Source: Mikania micrantha (lineage: Eukaryota; Streptophyta; Magnoliopsida; Asterales; Asteraceae). From it: a DNA stretch of 64,000 nt. Below, in pieces: positions 22,014-34,625 of this stretch (its first letter is position 1; every line of letters starts with the position of its first letter). The notes under the pieces were generated by a model. The model saw only the letters and a program-made list of their open reading frames with translations, had not been told where the DNA came from and did not search any database. The stretch is from contig CM018687.1 of assembly GCA_009363875.1 (NCBI GenBank), positions 16,244,963 to 16,308,962 on the forward strand, given 5' to 3'. A program made the translations under genes and the position numbers.

Positions 22014-24389
22014 ATGTCAAATAGAAATAGGAAATATAAATCTGGACCATCAAAAAGGAAGAAAAAAATAAAATTAGATGCTATTATTGTAAAAGAAAAA
22101 GGATCTTTTTTAAATTATGTAACAATCACGAAAAATAATTCTAATAACTAACAAAATGTAAATAATGAGGAACCATATGCTATGAAGAACATAATGTTAA
22201 TAACGAGAAACCAAATGCTAATCAAGAACATAATGATAATAATGAGGTACCAAATTCTAATGTAGAACATAATGTAATAAATGAGGAACCAAATGCTAAT
22301 GAAGAACCAAATGTAAATAATGAAGAAACAAATGCTAATGAAGAACCTAATGCTAGTTATCATCATACAAAGGAACCTTTAAATATGTATGATCCAATTA
22401 AATGGAATAACATTCGTATTAATTGAAGAGATTTAATTTTAGTAAAGTTCCAATAAAGATTATTGACTTTAATTTTCCAAAAGATGAACATTTAAGGAGT
22501 TTTAATACATCTCTTTATATGCAACATTTGCCAAATGGAGAAATGTATGAAAGGAAATGGTTGGTCTATTCTATAGATGTAGATAAAGTTTTTTGTTTTT
22601 GTTGTAAATTGTTCAATGTAAATTAATCTACAAGTTGATTAACATATACGGGTTCTAATGATTGGCATAATATTCATATTAAACTAAAAGAACACGAAGC
22701 AAGTAAAGAACATAAGAACATATTATCAATATGAGAGCTTGTATTGATTTAGAAACGAGATTAGATAAAAACAAAACAATTGATAAACATATTCAAGATG
22801 AAATAAATAAAGAAAAAGAACACTGGAAAAATGTTTTAACAAGAATTATATCTCTGGTAAAGGCTCTTGGAAAGAATACTCTTTCATTGCGAGGGACGAA
22901 CGAAAAACTTTATCAAGTAAACAATGGTATTTTTAGGTTTTATTGAGATGATAGCATAATTTGATTCTGTAATGCATGAACACATTCGAAGAATTAAGTA
23001 CAATGAAATTCTTAACCATTACATAGGACATAATATGCAAAATGAACTAATTAACTTATTAGCATACGAAATAAAGAATCAAATAATTAAAAAGGTTAAG
23101 GAAGCTAAATACATTTCAATAATACTTGATTGCACTCCATATACAAGTCATATTGAAAAAATGTCGATTATAGATACAAGTCATATTGGACATTAATCCT
23201 AGGGCATTTTATACTCCATATGGTTGCCATAGTTTAAATTTAGTACTTTGTGATATGGCTAGTGAATTTTTTGGTTTAGTACAATGTATATGCTCTTATT
23301 TTTTTCATCACCTAAAAGATGGAAAATATTAAAAAACCATGTAACAAAATATATTCTTAAATCAATATCATAAACACGTTGGGAAAGTCGGGAAGAAAGT
23401 GTTATGGCAATTAGATATCAAGCACCCCAACTAAGAAATGCTTTATGGGAACTATATGATGATAGTGTAGATTTAAAAATTAAAAGTGAAGCTAAATGTT
23501 TAGCTACATATGAATTTAAAAACATTGAATTTCAATTAGGAATGGTAATTTGGTATGATATTCTATGTGCTATTAATATAGTAAGTAAGAACTTACAATC
23601 AAAAGACATGTGTATCGATGATGCAATTAGACACTTAGATGACCTTATGTGTTTTTTTAGAGAATATAGTAAAGATGGATTTGATAATCCTTTAATTGAA
23701 GCTAAAAAAATAACTAAAGAGTTGAATATATAACCTAAATTTAATGAAAAACGTGTTATTTGTAGAAATAAACGATTTGATGAGAATGATGAAAATGATA
23801 CTATCAAAACTCCGATCGAATTATTTAAAATTGATTATTTTTTATATATTATAGATCAAGCTATCTCTTCAATAAAAAGTAGATTTGATCAATTTAAAAA
23901 CTTTGAAATTATTTTTGGTTTTCTATTTAGCATAAAAAAATTAAAATCATGTGATTATGATGATAATGATAATTTAAGAGATCATTTCATTAATCTTGAA
24001 AATTCTTTAAAATATGATACTAGTTTAGATATAGATGGCATGGATTTATTTCATGAACTAAAAATTTGAAGACATATTATACACATAGAAAGTGACACAC
24101 TTATCGATATACTTAATTATATTTAAAAGTTTAATTCATTCCCAAATGCATATAGAATCATGTTAACTATTTATGTAACAGTTGCTTCTGCTGAAAGAAG
24201 TTTTTCCAAATTAAAATTGTTAAAAATTATTTAAGATCTACAATGTCACAAGAAAGATTAAATGGTTTAGCTATTTTATCAATTTAAAAAGATTTTTTAA
24301 AAGAAATTGATTATGAATATTTTATCAAAGAATATGCGTCAAAAAAATCTAAAAAAACTAAATTTAATTTAAAAATTTTGAACATGTAA
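22014..24389 (+). pseudogene. decayed hAT transposase (TTF/MYM-type, DUF4371 and C-terminal dimerisation regions)
   Basis: Multiple frames together show the order of a TTF-type hAT transposase. The N-terminus is basic (from 22014). A TTF zinc-finger block follows at 22480-22620 (LPNGEMYERKWLVYS, CFCCKLF). A DUF4371-like block is at 23100-23170 (ISIILDCTPYTSHIEKMSII). A block with WESREESVMAIRYQAP is near 23380-23430. The C-terminal dimerisation block has TVASAERSFSKLKLL near 24180 and LRSTMSQERLNGLAIL near 24232-24290. The frame is broken by several stops and indels, so it is inactive. A likely 3' terminus lies at 24566. Confidence 0.8.
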
Positions 24390-24566
24390 CAAATATATAA
24401 ATAAATAAAAAAGTTTAACTCCGTCGTCTATAAATTTTAAGTTTATTGTTGCCGGTCCCAAGCTCGGATAAAGGAAGAGGGTTTTTAATGTTATCAATTT
24501 GGTGTGAGACAAGGGCCCTGGATTTGAATTTCGCCTAGGGCCTCGAAAAGACTTAAGACGGCCCTG
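24390..24566 (+). mobile_element. 3' end of the hAT element
   Basis: The stretch ends GACTTAAGACGGCCCTG, which reads CAGGGCCGTCTTAAG on the other strand, a hAT-like terminus. The following 8 bases are CTACTAAG. I did not find the matching left end or left duplication. Confidence 0.5.
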
Positions 24567-24965
24567 CTACTAAGAATGGAACATCATCAATGAAGAGGCA
24601 TGTATCAAAACCTAAGTTAAATCATGATAATTTAAGTGGACAAAACCCATTTTGTTGAATGAGAAGGATCAACTATTTGATTTCATGAAGATTACATCAC
24701 TCGTAAAAATAAATTGAAAAATTATTTTGAAGATGAAAGTAGAAAAAAAATGTTGGCTTGAATTTGTGGTATTATTGGACCTTGCATAAAACTTCCAATT
24801 ATATAATGTTAGAGAAGAAAAGGACAAAGATAAGAATGTAAAAAATTACATACAAGATTTTACAAAGACTTATATATTCTAGTTAATGATATAAAAAAAT
24901 GAGATGCAATAATTAGTCAAAGAGTATGAGGTTAATTTTATATAGAATGAGTTCAACTGTCAAGC
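24567..24965. other. AT-rich DNA, no intact gene seen
   Basis: There are weak traces of copia-gag-like wording, but nothing supportable. Confidence 0.35.
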
Positions 24966-24970
24966 AAACC

Positions 24971-25615
24971 TGTAGATGCATTAAATGTCTCTAGTTCTAT
25001 TTTTGTACTGTTCTTGATGTATAAAGTTTATTACATTAATGGAAGTTGTCTTTCTATATTGTTCTTAATGTTTAATATTGATTATAAGTGATTGATTATG
25101 TTTAAAGTTGAAGTGATATGGTTAAAGACCCATTCGGGCGAATGACTCTACTAATGAAGTCATTCGCCGAATGAACGCCCTAGCGAATGACATAGGCAAG
25201 CGAATGAGTCATTCGCCGAATGAGTCATTCGCCGAATGACTCTTTCGACTGACATGTCCATTCAGCCAACTCTTTTGCCGAATGAGTTGCTTCGGCCTCT
25301 CATTCGGCCGAATGAAGACAGCCTATAAATACATGTCCAAATCATTTCAAACCTAACTTCTGAGAGCCCTCCTTCTTCCCAGAGCACCTAGTGTCAAAAC
25401 CTAGAAGATCTGAGCGGCCTTTGTCTGTCCAAGTTAGATTCTCAACCCGTGGTGTTCGATTTTTGATCAAACGTTCTTCCTACACCTTCGGATCACCACG
25501 GTTGCCGTTGGTTTCGATTGGAAAACCCTGGAATAGGATTCCGCACTATTCCAAAGGCTGTCGGGTAGATATCCATTGGAACCGGATTGTTTCCGAGCTC
25601 CTAATAGGTCCTACA
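24971..25615 (+). repeat. 5' LTR of element 2
   Basis: 645 bp, TGTAGATGCA to GGTCCTACA. It contains a palindrome array (about 25128-25314) and TATAAATA at 25324-25331. Confidence 0.9.
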
Positions 25616-25618
25616 AAG

Positions 25619-25630
25619 TGGTATCAGAGC
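25619..25630 (+). other. primer binding site (initiator tRNA-Met), element 2
   Basis: TGGTATCAGAGC, three bases after the LTR. Confidence 0.9.
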
Positions 25631-25903
25631 TTTGGCTCTTGATTCTACTCGATTTCCATTCAAAATCATCAGATCTAAGATTGGATTTTCAAAACTTGCA
25701 AAAACCCTGAATTCCTTGGTCTACAAGTCACTGTTTTATTCAAAATCAGTTGGTTTTTGTGGTCTTTTTGTCAAAACATTCATCCCAATTAGCTGGTAAT
25801 CTTGTTATGGTGTTCTGTACCAAATTTGGTGCATAAATTTGGTCAAAATCCAAAGTTATTGCGATTTTAGTTGCTGAAAATCTCAGATAGCCAAATGAGC
25901 ATG

Positions 25904-26155
25904 GCGGCCGAATAAGTTTGGCCGAATCACTCTCATTCGCCGAATAGCTCCATTCGACACATTCATTCGGCGAATAGCCTTCATTCGATCTCTCATTCGG
26001 CGAATATCCTTATTCGATCCTTTCATTCGCCAAATAGGTTCAATCGCCCTGCTCATTCGCCCAAACTGTCGTACTCATTCTCATTCGCCAGACTTTGTTC
26101 ATTCGCATGGTTTATCACATTCGGTCCCCGACATTCGGGATTAGCATACTCATTC
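25904..26155. repeat. palindrome array in gag leader of element 2
   Basis: CATTCGCCGAATAG and CATTCGGCGAATAG units with half sites, before the gag ATG at 26209. The layout matches the element 1 leader. Confidence 0.75.
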
Positions 26156-26208
26156 GGCCCTGTGATTTGAAATTTTTCTAAGTGTTGGACACTTTTGTTC
26201 TTGACTCT

Positions 26209-29142
26209 ATGGAAGACTTGGCACTAATGGCGAACCAGAACCATCGTATTCAGACGTTGCTGCTGACTGAAACGGAGACAGGGAACTCCAATAAAGCTCC
26301 CAAGTTGCTATCCTTAGATGATTATCCGCACTGAAAATACAGATTTGAGATTCACATCAATGGAGTGGATACTAACTTATGGATGATGATTGAAGGAGGT
26401 TATCTGAGGCCTCTAAATGAAGATGGAACTCCTATGCTAGTCAAACGGATGACTGAACCTCAGAGGAAGCTTTATGATTATGAGAAGAAAGCTTATGCTA
26501 TTCTGTCTCAGTCCATTGCTACTGATATCTTCCATCAGTTTAGACAGTTTACATCTTCTAAGTATTTGTGGGATGCTTTGCAACAGAGGTATGAGGGGAA
26601 TGATGCACTGAAGAACATCAAGTCAAAAGCATTATGGAAGGAATTCAACAGCTTCATGTATGTGGGAAATGAATCATTAGAAGATTTGATTGCCAGATTC
26701 TACCATCTTTTGAGTGAGTTGTTCAATCATGAAGTCAAGACTACTACTCAGGAGAAGATCCATTGTTTGGCAGATGCTTTACCTCCAAAGTGGGAATCAT
26801 TTTTGATGGTACTTAAGCAGAATGAGATGATGGCACATATGGACATAAATGATTTCATCCGGAAGCTGAAAGAGCAAGAAATAGAGAACAAGTGGAAGGC
26901 TAAGAGAGTTGCTCAAGTCCAGGATCCCTATTTGTACTATTCTACTCCGACTGTAGAGAAAGCATCTTCTCATGCTCCACTGAAGACTGCTTTTGTTTCT
27001 CAGACTACTGAAGCTCCATCTTCCAATCAGATTCATTTCAGTCAGTCATCTTCCTCATCAAGCTCTCAGAAAGAACATCATCAACCAGTTACTAGTCTGA
27101 AGACAAAGAATTTTGATAAAGTGACTGTAAAGATGGCCAAGGAGCACATGGGTGTTTTGTCTACTATTGTCAGTTCCTATGATGGTTTAGTAGCTGGACA
27201 GATTGGCAATCCTTATCTGACCAATGATGATTATTCTCAGATAGATCCAGATGATATGGAGAGAATAGATATCATGTGGGCTCTTGCCAGTGCTGTGAGA
27301 AGGGCAAAGGAGTTTGTGAAAAGAACAGGAAAGGACATCAATCTAAACAAGGAGTCTAAGTTTGGATTTGATATGGCATCTGTTACCTGCTACAATTGTG
27401 GGGAGAAAGGTCATTTTGCCAGACAGTGCAAGCACCCAAGGAAAGCAGGAAACAAGAACCCTTTTCAGCATCAGAAGTCTTCTACAGCTAATCCAGAAAG
27501 AAGACTTGTTCCTATTGATTCTCCTACACAAACAAGTTCTTCAAATGCAGGTAAAGCTTTGATGGTCCAGCAGGATGAAGGTGAAAATTGGGATTTCAGA
27601 TTCAATTCTGAACAGGGAAAACAGGATAAAGCATGTGTTGCTGAGATTCAGAAGATAGATGATTCATGTGAGGAAACCACTTCTGGAGAATCACAGATCA
27701 AGATAGAAGAAACATCTGATTCAGAGTCAGATAGGATGTCAGACTCAGACATTCAAGCTGATCATGGTGCTGATCTTGAGGAATCTGCTACTCAGTTTGC
27801 TTTGATGGTGAACTCAAATGCTACTCCTATTGCATCTTCACAGTCAGATCAGGTATCTGATGAATGTTCATCTTTTCACTCTAATTGTTTTAAATGTGTT
27901 GATCTTGACAGCAAAGTCCTTGCTTATCAAAAACACAATGCTGATTTGATCAGCGATCTCAACCAGTGCATTGAGGCAAACAAAGTTTTAAAATCTAATA
28001 AAAAATATTTTCAAGCTAAAATTGAACTTTTAAACAGACAATTGCATGAGGCTGAGATTGTTGTTCTGAACAAGCAAGATGCTATTACCTCTTATCTCAA
28101 TACCATCAATGAGATAAAGACGAAGTTAGCTATAGTCGAGTGTCACTATGAGACTTTAGGTCAAAAGATCAAGAGCTATGAAAGCTCTTCTTATATCATT
28201 GAGCACATGATCAGTAAAGGGACTGATCAGAAGGGTAAGGGAAAGGTGAGTTATCAACAATGTCCTCCACCAATCTTAAATAGCTTTGTCAATTCACCAT
28301 ATGACAAAGATGTTAAAGATTTCCAAGTTAAAACTCCATTAGTAATTGATCCAATTGGAATGATTACTGATGAGGGTTCCTCCTAGTCAGAGGAATCTTT
28401 TGTGGAAGGATTTGTTGAAGATTGGGTCTCAGATTCTGAGGATGAATCTGACAATTCATCTAACTGTGTTGTTGCTCAGAATCACACAACTGTAGTCATG
28501 AAAGGTGACCCAATCTCATCTTCTAAAATTTATCAAGCTTTAAACTTCGTGAAAGCTTCAAAAGAAAATGAAGCTTGTGCATATAACAAGATTGACAATC
28601 TTGTGAGTAATTGGAAAAAGGGATTGGGTTTTAATCAAAACAAGCCTAAAACAAATGTTTTTAAGCCACAAAGGCAGTCCTTTTTTGAATTAAAACATTT
28701 TCATAAAAAGGGTGACAAAGTTTGTTTTAAGTGTTGTGCACCTGGACACATAGTCAGATTTTGTCCACAGTTGATCAGATCGAAGGTTGCACCACCCAGA
28801 TTACTAAATCAAATTTTTATCAAAGATGTTAAATCTGAATCAAAGTGAACTCAAGCAAAACCCAAACAACCAAATCAGATTAAACCTTTGAACAAGGGTA
28901 AAGGGGAACTGGTGAACTTGGAAGTTCCCAAAGTTGTTAATGTCAATCAAGCAAAGTCATCATCCATTTAGCTGAAAAACTCTTTCAACAAAAGCACTGT
29001 CTGGAGAGTTAAGTCTTCTGAGACTTCTGTTTCACCTATTCCAGATAAGGCTGACCCTGATGGTAAATGGATCGATGTTTGGATCCGTGACTCTTTGGGT
29101 CAACCCAAGACCGTAAAGACTTGGGTTCCCAAAACAAACTAA
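26209..29142 (+). pseudogene. gag: gag of element 2, with two zinc knuckles and several stops
   Basis: One frame runs from ATG 26209 (MEDLALMANQN-like start, as in element 1) to TAA 29140-29142, with internal stops at 26332-26334 (TGA in place of the Trp codon seen in element 1), 28384-28386 and 28846-28848, and a TAG near 28969. The first CCHC knuckle is CYNCGEKGHFARQC (27388-27429). A second is CFKCCAPGHIVRFC (28723-28764), in a basic region followed by a WVPKTN end. The region between has an alpha-helical, probably coiled segment and an acidic stretch. Element 1 lacks the second knuckle through deletion. The TAA at 29140, directly before protease, may be an original gag terminator; the others look like decay. 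Confidence 0.85.
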
Positions 29143-32100
29143 TTGTTTGTGTTTGTGCAGGTTGCCTCAACAGCTGCTCTTAACAGCTCTTGGATTGTTG
29201 ATAGTGGGGCTTCCAGGCACATGACTGGCAATATTTCGTTGCTTACCAATGTTAATTCTGTTCGAGGTGGTTATGTAGCGTTTGCCGGTGACAAAGGCGG
29301 ATTGATAACAAGAGAGGGTATTCTTTCAAATGGTCAAGTTTCATTCGACAAAGTCAGATATATTAAGCAGTTGGAGAATAATCTTTTGTCAGTGTCACAG
29401 ATCTGTGACAAGCAATACAAAGTTCTATTTGATGACACCAACTGTTGCATACTCAAGCAAGGCGTGATTATCCATGAAGATTGGATTTTAATGTCGGCTC
29501 CCAGAAAGCAGAACTTGTATGTACTCAACATGGCCACAGCTTGAACTACATCCTCCACAGCTTCATGTTTTATGTCAAAGGCAACTGAGAATGATTCTAT
29601 TATTTGGCATAAGAGGATGGGTCATTTGTGTCTACGCAAGATGAATCACCTGGTACACAACAATTTGGTTGAGGGGGTAAGTCTGAAGAACTTTAAGCTG
29701 TCTGATGTCTGTGTATCATGCAAGAAAGGAAAACAAACTAAACAGCCTCACAAACTGAAGAAGTTTCATTCAATCAATGTTCCTTTTGACCTTCTCCATA
29801 TGGATTTATTTGGTCCTGTAAACCGCAAGAGTATAGCTGGAGATCAATACTATTTAGTCATCATTGATGAATATTCAAGATACTCTTGGGTTTTCTTTCT
29901 AAAGGAGAAATCTGAAACGTTTGAGTGCATTCAAGTGTTGGTTACCAAACTTGAGTCACTTTACAAGCTCAAGATTCGAATGCTCAGAACTGACAATGGG
30001 ACAGAGTTCAAGAACCACAACATGGAGAATTTTTGTAATGAACGGGGCATTGTTCAACAATTTAGTGCTCCATATGTCCCTCAAATGAACGGTGTTGCTG
30101 AAAGGAAAAATAGGACATTGATTGAGGCTGCTAGAACGATGCTTGCTGATTCATCTCTTCCAGTTCAGTTCTGGAATGAAGCTGTAGATAATGCTTGCTA
30201 CACCCTGAACCGGGTTTTGATAGTAAAAAGACATGGGAAGACCTGCTTTGAACTGCTCCACGACAGAAAACCTAATCTTAAGTATCTTGAACCTTTTGGT
30301 GCACCGTGCACGATGCTTAAGAAACAGGAGCAGGGCAAGTTCAATGAGAAGGTGGAAGAAGGGCATTTTCTTGGGTATAGTACTCATAATAAAAGAGTTT
30401 ACAACAGATCAACTCAAAATGTGGATGAGTGGTACCATGTTGATGTTCAGAGACACACTATTCCCCCACCTGGAAAAGGTCCAGACTGGATGTTTGACTA
30501 TTCCGACCTTTTCGACTCATTCAATAAGCCTCCCATGCACTCAGATGAAGATGTTGTTGTTCAAATGATGTATGATGCACAAAATGCACCTGATGAACCA
30601 GTGCAACCTTCATCCACTTCAATTCCCACAGGACAGACAAATGACGATAGCTCAGACACAGATGACACTCTCATTCAGCCTGCTGCCCCCGAACAAGATG
30701 TTGATAATCTTGTACCAGATCTTGAGGACTTGAATCTGAACAATTTAGATCCACAGGTTGAAGTTACACCTCATCCTGTCGGGAGAATTAATCGTATTCA
30801 TCCTAAAGAAAACATCATTGGAAGTCCATTGGATGGGGTTAAGACAAGAAACCAGCTTTCTTCAGGGGGACTTGCAGACATTCTTGATTTTGCAGATGTA
30901 AGCTTTTGTGCCCATTCTTGTTTTATTCCCAAGTTGAACCGCGAACAGTCACTAAAGCTTTAAAGGAAGAATCATGGGTTGATGCCATGCAAGAAGAACT
31001 CCTGCAAATCAAGAAATTAGGTGTCTGGCAACTTGTTGACAGACCAAAAGGTGCAAAAGTTATAGGCACCAGATGGGTTCTTCGTTGCAAGAAAGATGAT
31101 CACGGGATCATTGTGCGAAACAAGGCACGTCTAGTGGTTCAAGGATTCAGACAGATTGAAGGATTGGACTATAATGAAGTGTTTGCACCGGTTGCTCGAC
31201 TTGAAGCAATTCGAATTTTCTTGGCATATGCATCTTTCAAGAAGTTTAAAGTCTATCAAATGGATGTCAAGAGTGCATTCCTTCATGGTGTGATAAGTGA
31301 AACAGTGTATGTCAGTCAACCTCCCGGGTTTGAGGATCCATTACACCGTGACCAAGTCTACAAACTAGACAAGGCCTTATATGGATTTCATCAAGCACCG
31401 CGAGCATGGTATGAGACACTATCTACTCACCTTCTGAACAACGGGTTCAGAAGAGGTGTCATTGACTGTACACTGTTTATTCGAGAAAAGGATGGTGATC
31501 TACTCTTGGTGCAAGTTTATGTGGACAACATCATTTTTGGTTCCACAAATGATAGTCTGTGCAAAGAATTTGAGACGGTTATGAAGGAGAAGTTTGGAAT
31601 GAACTCAATGGGAGAGATGAAATTTTTTCTTGGGTTGCAGGTGGATCAGTCTGAGGCAGGGATTTTCATTCATCAAACCAAATACGTTGGTGACATTCTG
31701 AGCCGGTTCAGTATGTTGGATGTGAAACCTGCTGGTACACCACTGGCTGTCAATCACGGGATTACTCCAGACGAAAAGGGGGAGTTAATAGATGCCACTC
31801 TGTACCGAGGAATGACTAGATCTCTGATGTATCTCACTGCTTCTCGACCAGACATCATGTTCGCCCCATGCTTGTGTGCTCGTTATCAATCAAAGCCAAA
31901 AGTATCACATCTCATTGTTGTGAAGAGGATTATGCGTTATCTGAAGGGTACACTGGATCTTGGCTTATGGTACCCTAATGATGTTAATTTTGAACTTACT
32001 GCATACAGTGATTCAGACTATGGTGGATGCAAGAGAGATTTCAAGTCAACATCTGCAGGATGTCAGTTCTTTGGAATCCGATTGGTTACCCGGCAGTGCA

Positions 32101-32491
32101 AGAAGCAGACGTCGGTGTCTACTTCAACATGTGAAGCTGAATACATTGCTGCTGCAAGTTGCTGTTCTCAAATCATCTGGATACACAGCAACTCAGGGAC
32201 TATGGGTTACATTTTTCTAACACCCCTATCTATGTTGATAATACTGCCGCCATAGCTGTCACTAAGAATCCAGTCCAGCACTCGAAAACCAAACACATCG
32301 ATATTAAATATCACTTCATACGTGATTGTTTTGAAAAGAAACTTATTGATGTTGTTAAAATACACACTGGTCACCAGAAAGCCGATCTTTTTACAAAAGC
32401 TTTTGATAAACCCAGATTTTTATATATGTTATCGGCTAATGGTGTTTTTCAAAAGGATGAAATTCTTCCTTCATCTGAATCTAACAAATGA
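29143..32491 (+). pseudogene. pol: pol of element 2: protease, integrase, reverse transcriptase, RNase H
   Basis: Aspartic protease motif DSGAS at 29200-29214 (context SSWIVDSGASRHMTGN). Integrase core: D in HMDLFGP, D in RTDNGTEF, E in GVAERKNR, with the canonical QMNGVAER context kept. In reverse transcriptase the YVDD box reads YVDN (31518-31529), so a catalytic aspartate is lost. RNase H has YSDSDYGG and CEAEYIAAA. Defects: TGA at 29542-29544, a one-base frameshift near 30928 (between integrase and reverse transcriptase) and a one-base frameshift near 32184 in RNase H. The final stop is at 32489-32491. Confidence 0.9.
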
Positions 32492-33768
32492 TCATCGATT
32501 TCATTAGTTAATTTCATTTTATTTTATTCTGTTATTTCATTTCTTTAAATCAAAAACTCAAAAAGATTTTCTGTTTTAGGTTTTTAGGGGGAGAAACAGT
32601 CAGCTAATTGAAAAACCAAAAACATCTAAAAATTTGAAAATTCAAAAACAATTAAAAAATCATAAAACCAAGAAAGTCATATTTGAGAAAGTGATGTGTT
32701 AGCCTTTTTATGTCTTAAAAGCTAAGTTGAATGTGTAAACTGAAAACACATAAGAATTGTGAACAGATGTACTGATAGGCTGACTTTACAAAATGTATAG
32801 ACAGTTTGTGATAACTTAGAAAATCTAATTTGTGGGATCTGTTTTAGAAAATCAGCTAAGTGAGAAATAGTTTATGACTCAAATCAGGCATACACCTGAT
32901 ATCATAGGATCTAATAAGGTTTCCAATGATTCATAAATTCAAGTCTGTATACGTGCCAAACTACTAGGACGAACCTAGTTGAAGCCATCCATTCAGATAA
33001 GAATGATTGAATCATAAGATAAAGAAAAACCAAGCTGATATTAAGCTTATAAAATACAAAATAAATAAGTTCGATTCCATACACGTGCCATATTGCTTTG
33101 TAAAGACCTAGCTGAAGCCGTCCATTTGGATAGAACAAGTCAATCATGTCAACACAGGTCTGTATACGTGCCATACTGCTTTGTAAAGACCTAGCTGAAG
33201 CCGTCCATGAGAATGTGTTGATTATAAGAGACAAAAGAGAAATACAAAAAGAAAATAAAATGGAACCTTATAGAGTTTATGATGTTAGGTTCTAAGTTGT
33301 GCAGAGATGAGTTACAAAATGCTTTTGATCTTAGCTGAATATATAAAATGGGTAACTCAGTCAGAAAACATGAGTAATCATCAAATTTGTTTAGAAGTTT
33401 TGTATTGAAAAGCTTAAAATGGATAATCATATCAGTAATCATATCATAAAACAAATGTGTTTGAAGGGAAACATTCAGTGTTGCTGATTTGATGTGATTA
33501 GGTATATGTGCTATTTTCTCAATATACTTCTCACAAAAATATGTGTTTCTTTGCTAATGATTGCTATTTGTACAGTTGTATTTTGTTTCAGAAAAATGCA
33601 AAAAGATTTTATGTTTTCAATTTCAGTTTAGATGATCATTTGTAGATTCAGATGTCTGTCTCATCTGAATCCTAAACCAACCAGACTTATCTTCAGAAAT
33701 GGCATCTGTTTTACTGATTATAATGTCAAATCTTGAAATCATTTTGTGTTTTGTGAGTGAAAATTATC
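32492..33768 (+). other. non-coding spacer downstream of pol, element 2
   Basis: Homologous to 9306-10473. It has an internal AGGGGGAGA tract at 32586-32594 and a triplicated block (32936-33210). No ORF. Confidence 0.75.
32936..33210 (+). repeat. triplicated post-pol block, element 2
   Basis: Three copies of a unit with TACGTGCCA...CTAGCTGAAGCCGTCCAT (starting near 32945, 33078 and 33168). The first keeps GGACGAACCTAG; the other two read TTTGTAAAGACCTAG. Element 1 has one copy (9872-9936). Confidence 0.75.
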
Positions 33769-33966
33769 ATTCGGACGAATGAGTAATCAGAATGAACCAT
33801 TCGACCGAATGACTTCATTCGGCAAATGAGTCATTCGGCGAATGACTCATGACAGAAGGAATACACTCGCTGGTCTCATTCGGCGAATGTCTATGTTATT
33901 TGAATTTCATTCGCCGAATGTCTATCAAAGGAAAACATCTCATTCGCCAGTTTCATTCGGTGAATG
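33769..33966. repeat. internal palindrome array upstream of accessory ORF, element 2
   Basis: CATTCGGACGAATG, CATTCGGCGAATG and CATTCGCCGAATG units, with half sites, just upstream of TATATAAA (33975-33982). Same position as 10474-10717 in element 1. Confidence 0.85.
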
Positions 33967-33974
33967 CCTAACCC

Positions 33975-33982
33975 TATATAAA
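33975..33982 (+). promoter_or_regulatory. predicted internal promoter TATA box, element 2
   Basis: TATATAAA, 163 bp upstream of the donor GT (34138) and 651 bp upstream of the accessory ATG. Spacing matches element 1. Confidence 0.5.
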
Positions 33983-34137
33983 CATTCAATCGCCCGAACT
34001 ACCTCATTCTCCAAAATTCTCATTCGCCAATTCTGTGTGTGTGTCATTCGCCCGAAATACCTTCTCTCTTCAGTACACCTTTTTATCGTGATTTCTTTTG
34101 ATCCAACTAATGATATATTTGCTTCTTATTGTCTCAG

Positions 34138-34624
34138 GTATACTTGGATCCAATATCGTTGATTTTTGACCGTGGAATCATCGAAAACCATTCAAAATTT
34201 GGTGTTTTAGGGTTTTAGAATCGCCCTTTAAATAGATGACTAAATAGAACTCTAAATCACCTAATGTCTTTATTAAAAGGCCTAATCGGTGGTCTCTGAA
34301 TGTGTTGATATGGTTTTTGTGAACTGATTTGAACATCTTTTCAAATGGAGTTTGAATTTGAACTGACAGTCGAATGACACCATTCGGCGAATGGCTCATT
34401 CGGCGAATGGCTCATTCGGCGAATGGCTCATTCGGCGAATGAAGCTCATTTGACGAATGACTCGTTCGGCGAATGGATCATTCGACCAATTTACTCATTC
34501 GAACAATGAGCTCATTCGACCAATTCAACTTCATTTGGCCAAAATGTTTCAAATGATTCTTTGTTCTGATTTCAATCTTTTGTGCAACTGAATTGTACTA
34601 ACATGTATTTTCTCTGTTTTTCAG
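34138..34624 (+). other. predicted 5'UTR intron of the accessory ORF, element 2
   Basis: Donor GTCTCAG|GTATAC; acceptor CTCTGTTTTTCAG one base before the ATG. 487 nt, no coding, with palindromes inside. Both sites correspond to those of element 1. Confidence 0.5.
34380..34545. repeat. tandem palindrome array in predicted intron, element 2
   Basis: Four near-perfect head-to-tail copies of an 18-bp unit containing CATTCGGCGAATGG, from about 34380, followed by decayed units to about 34545. This is the most regular array in the window. Confidence 0.85.
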
Positions 34625-34625
34625 T

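Noticed and set aside
34380..34545. Regular short repeats resembling a CRISPR array
   Set aside because: The units are self-complementary and nearly contiguous, without unique spacers of constant length. They lie inside a plant retrotransposon.
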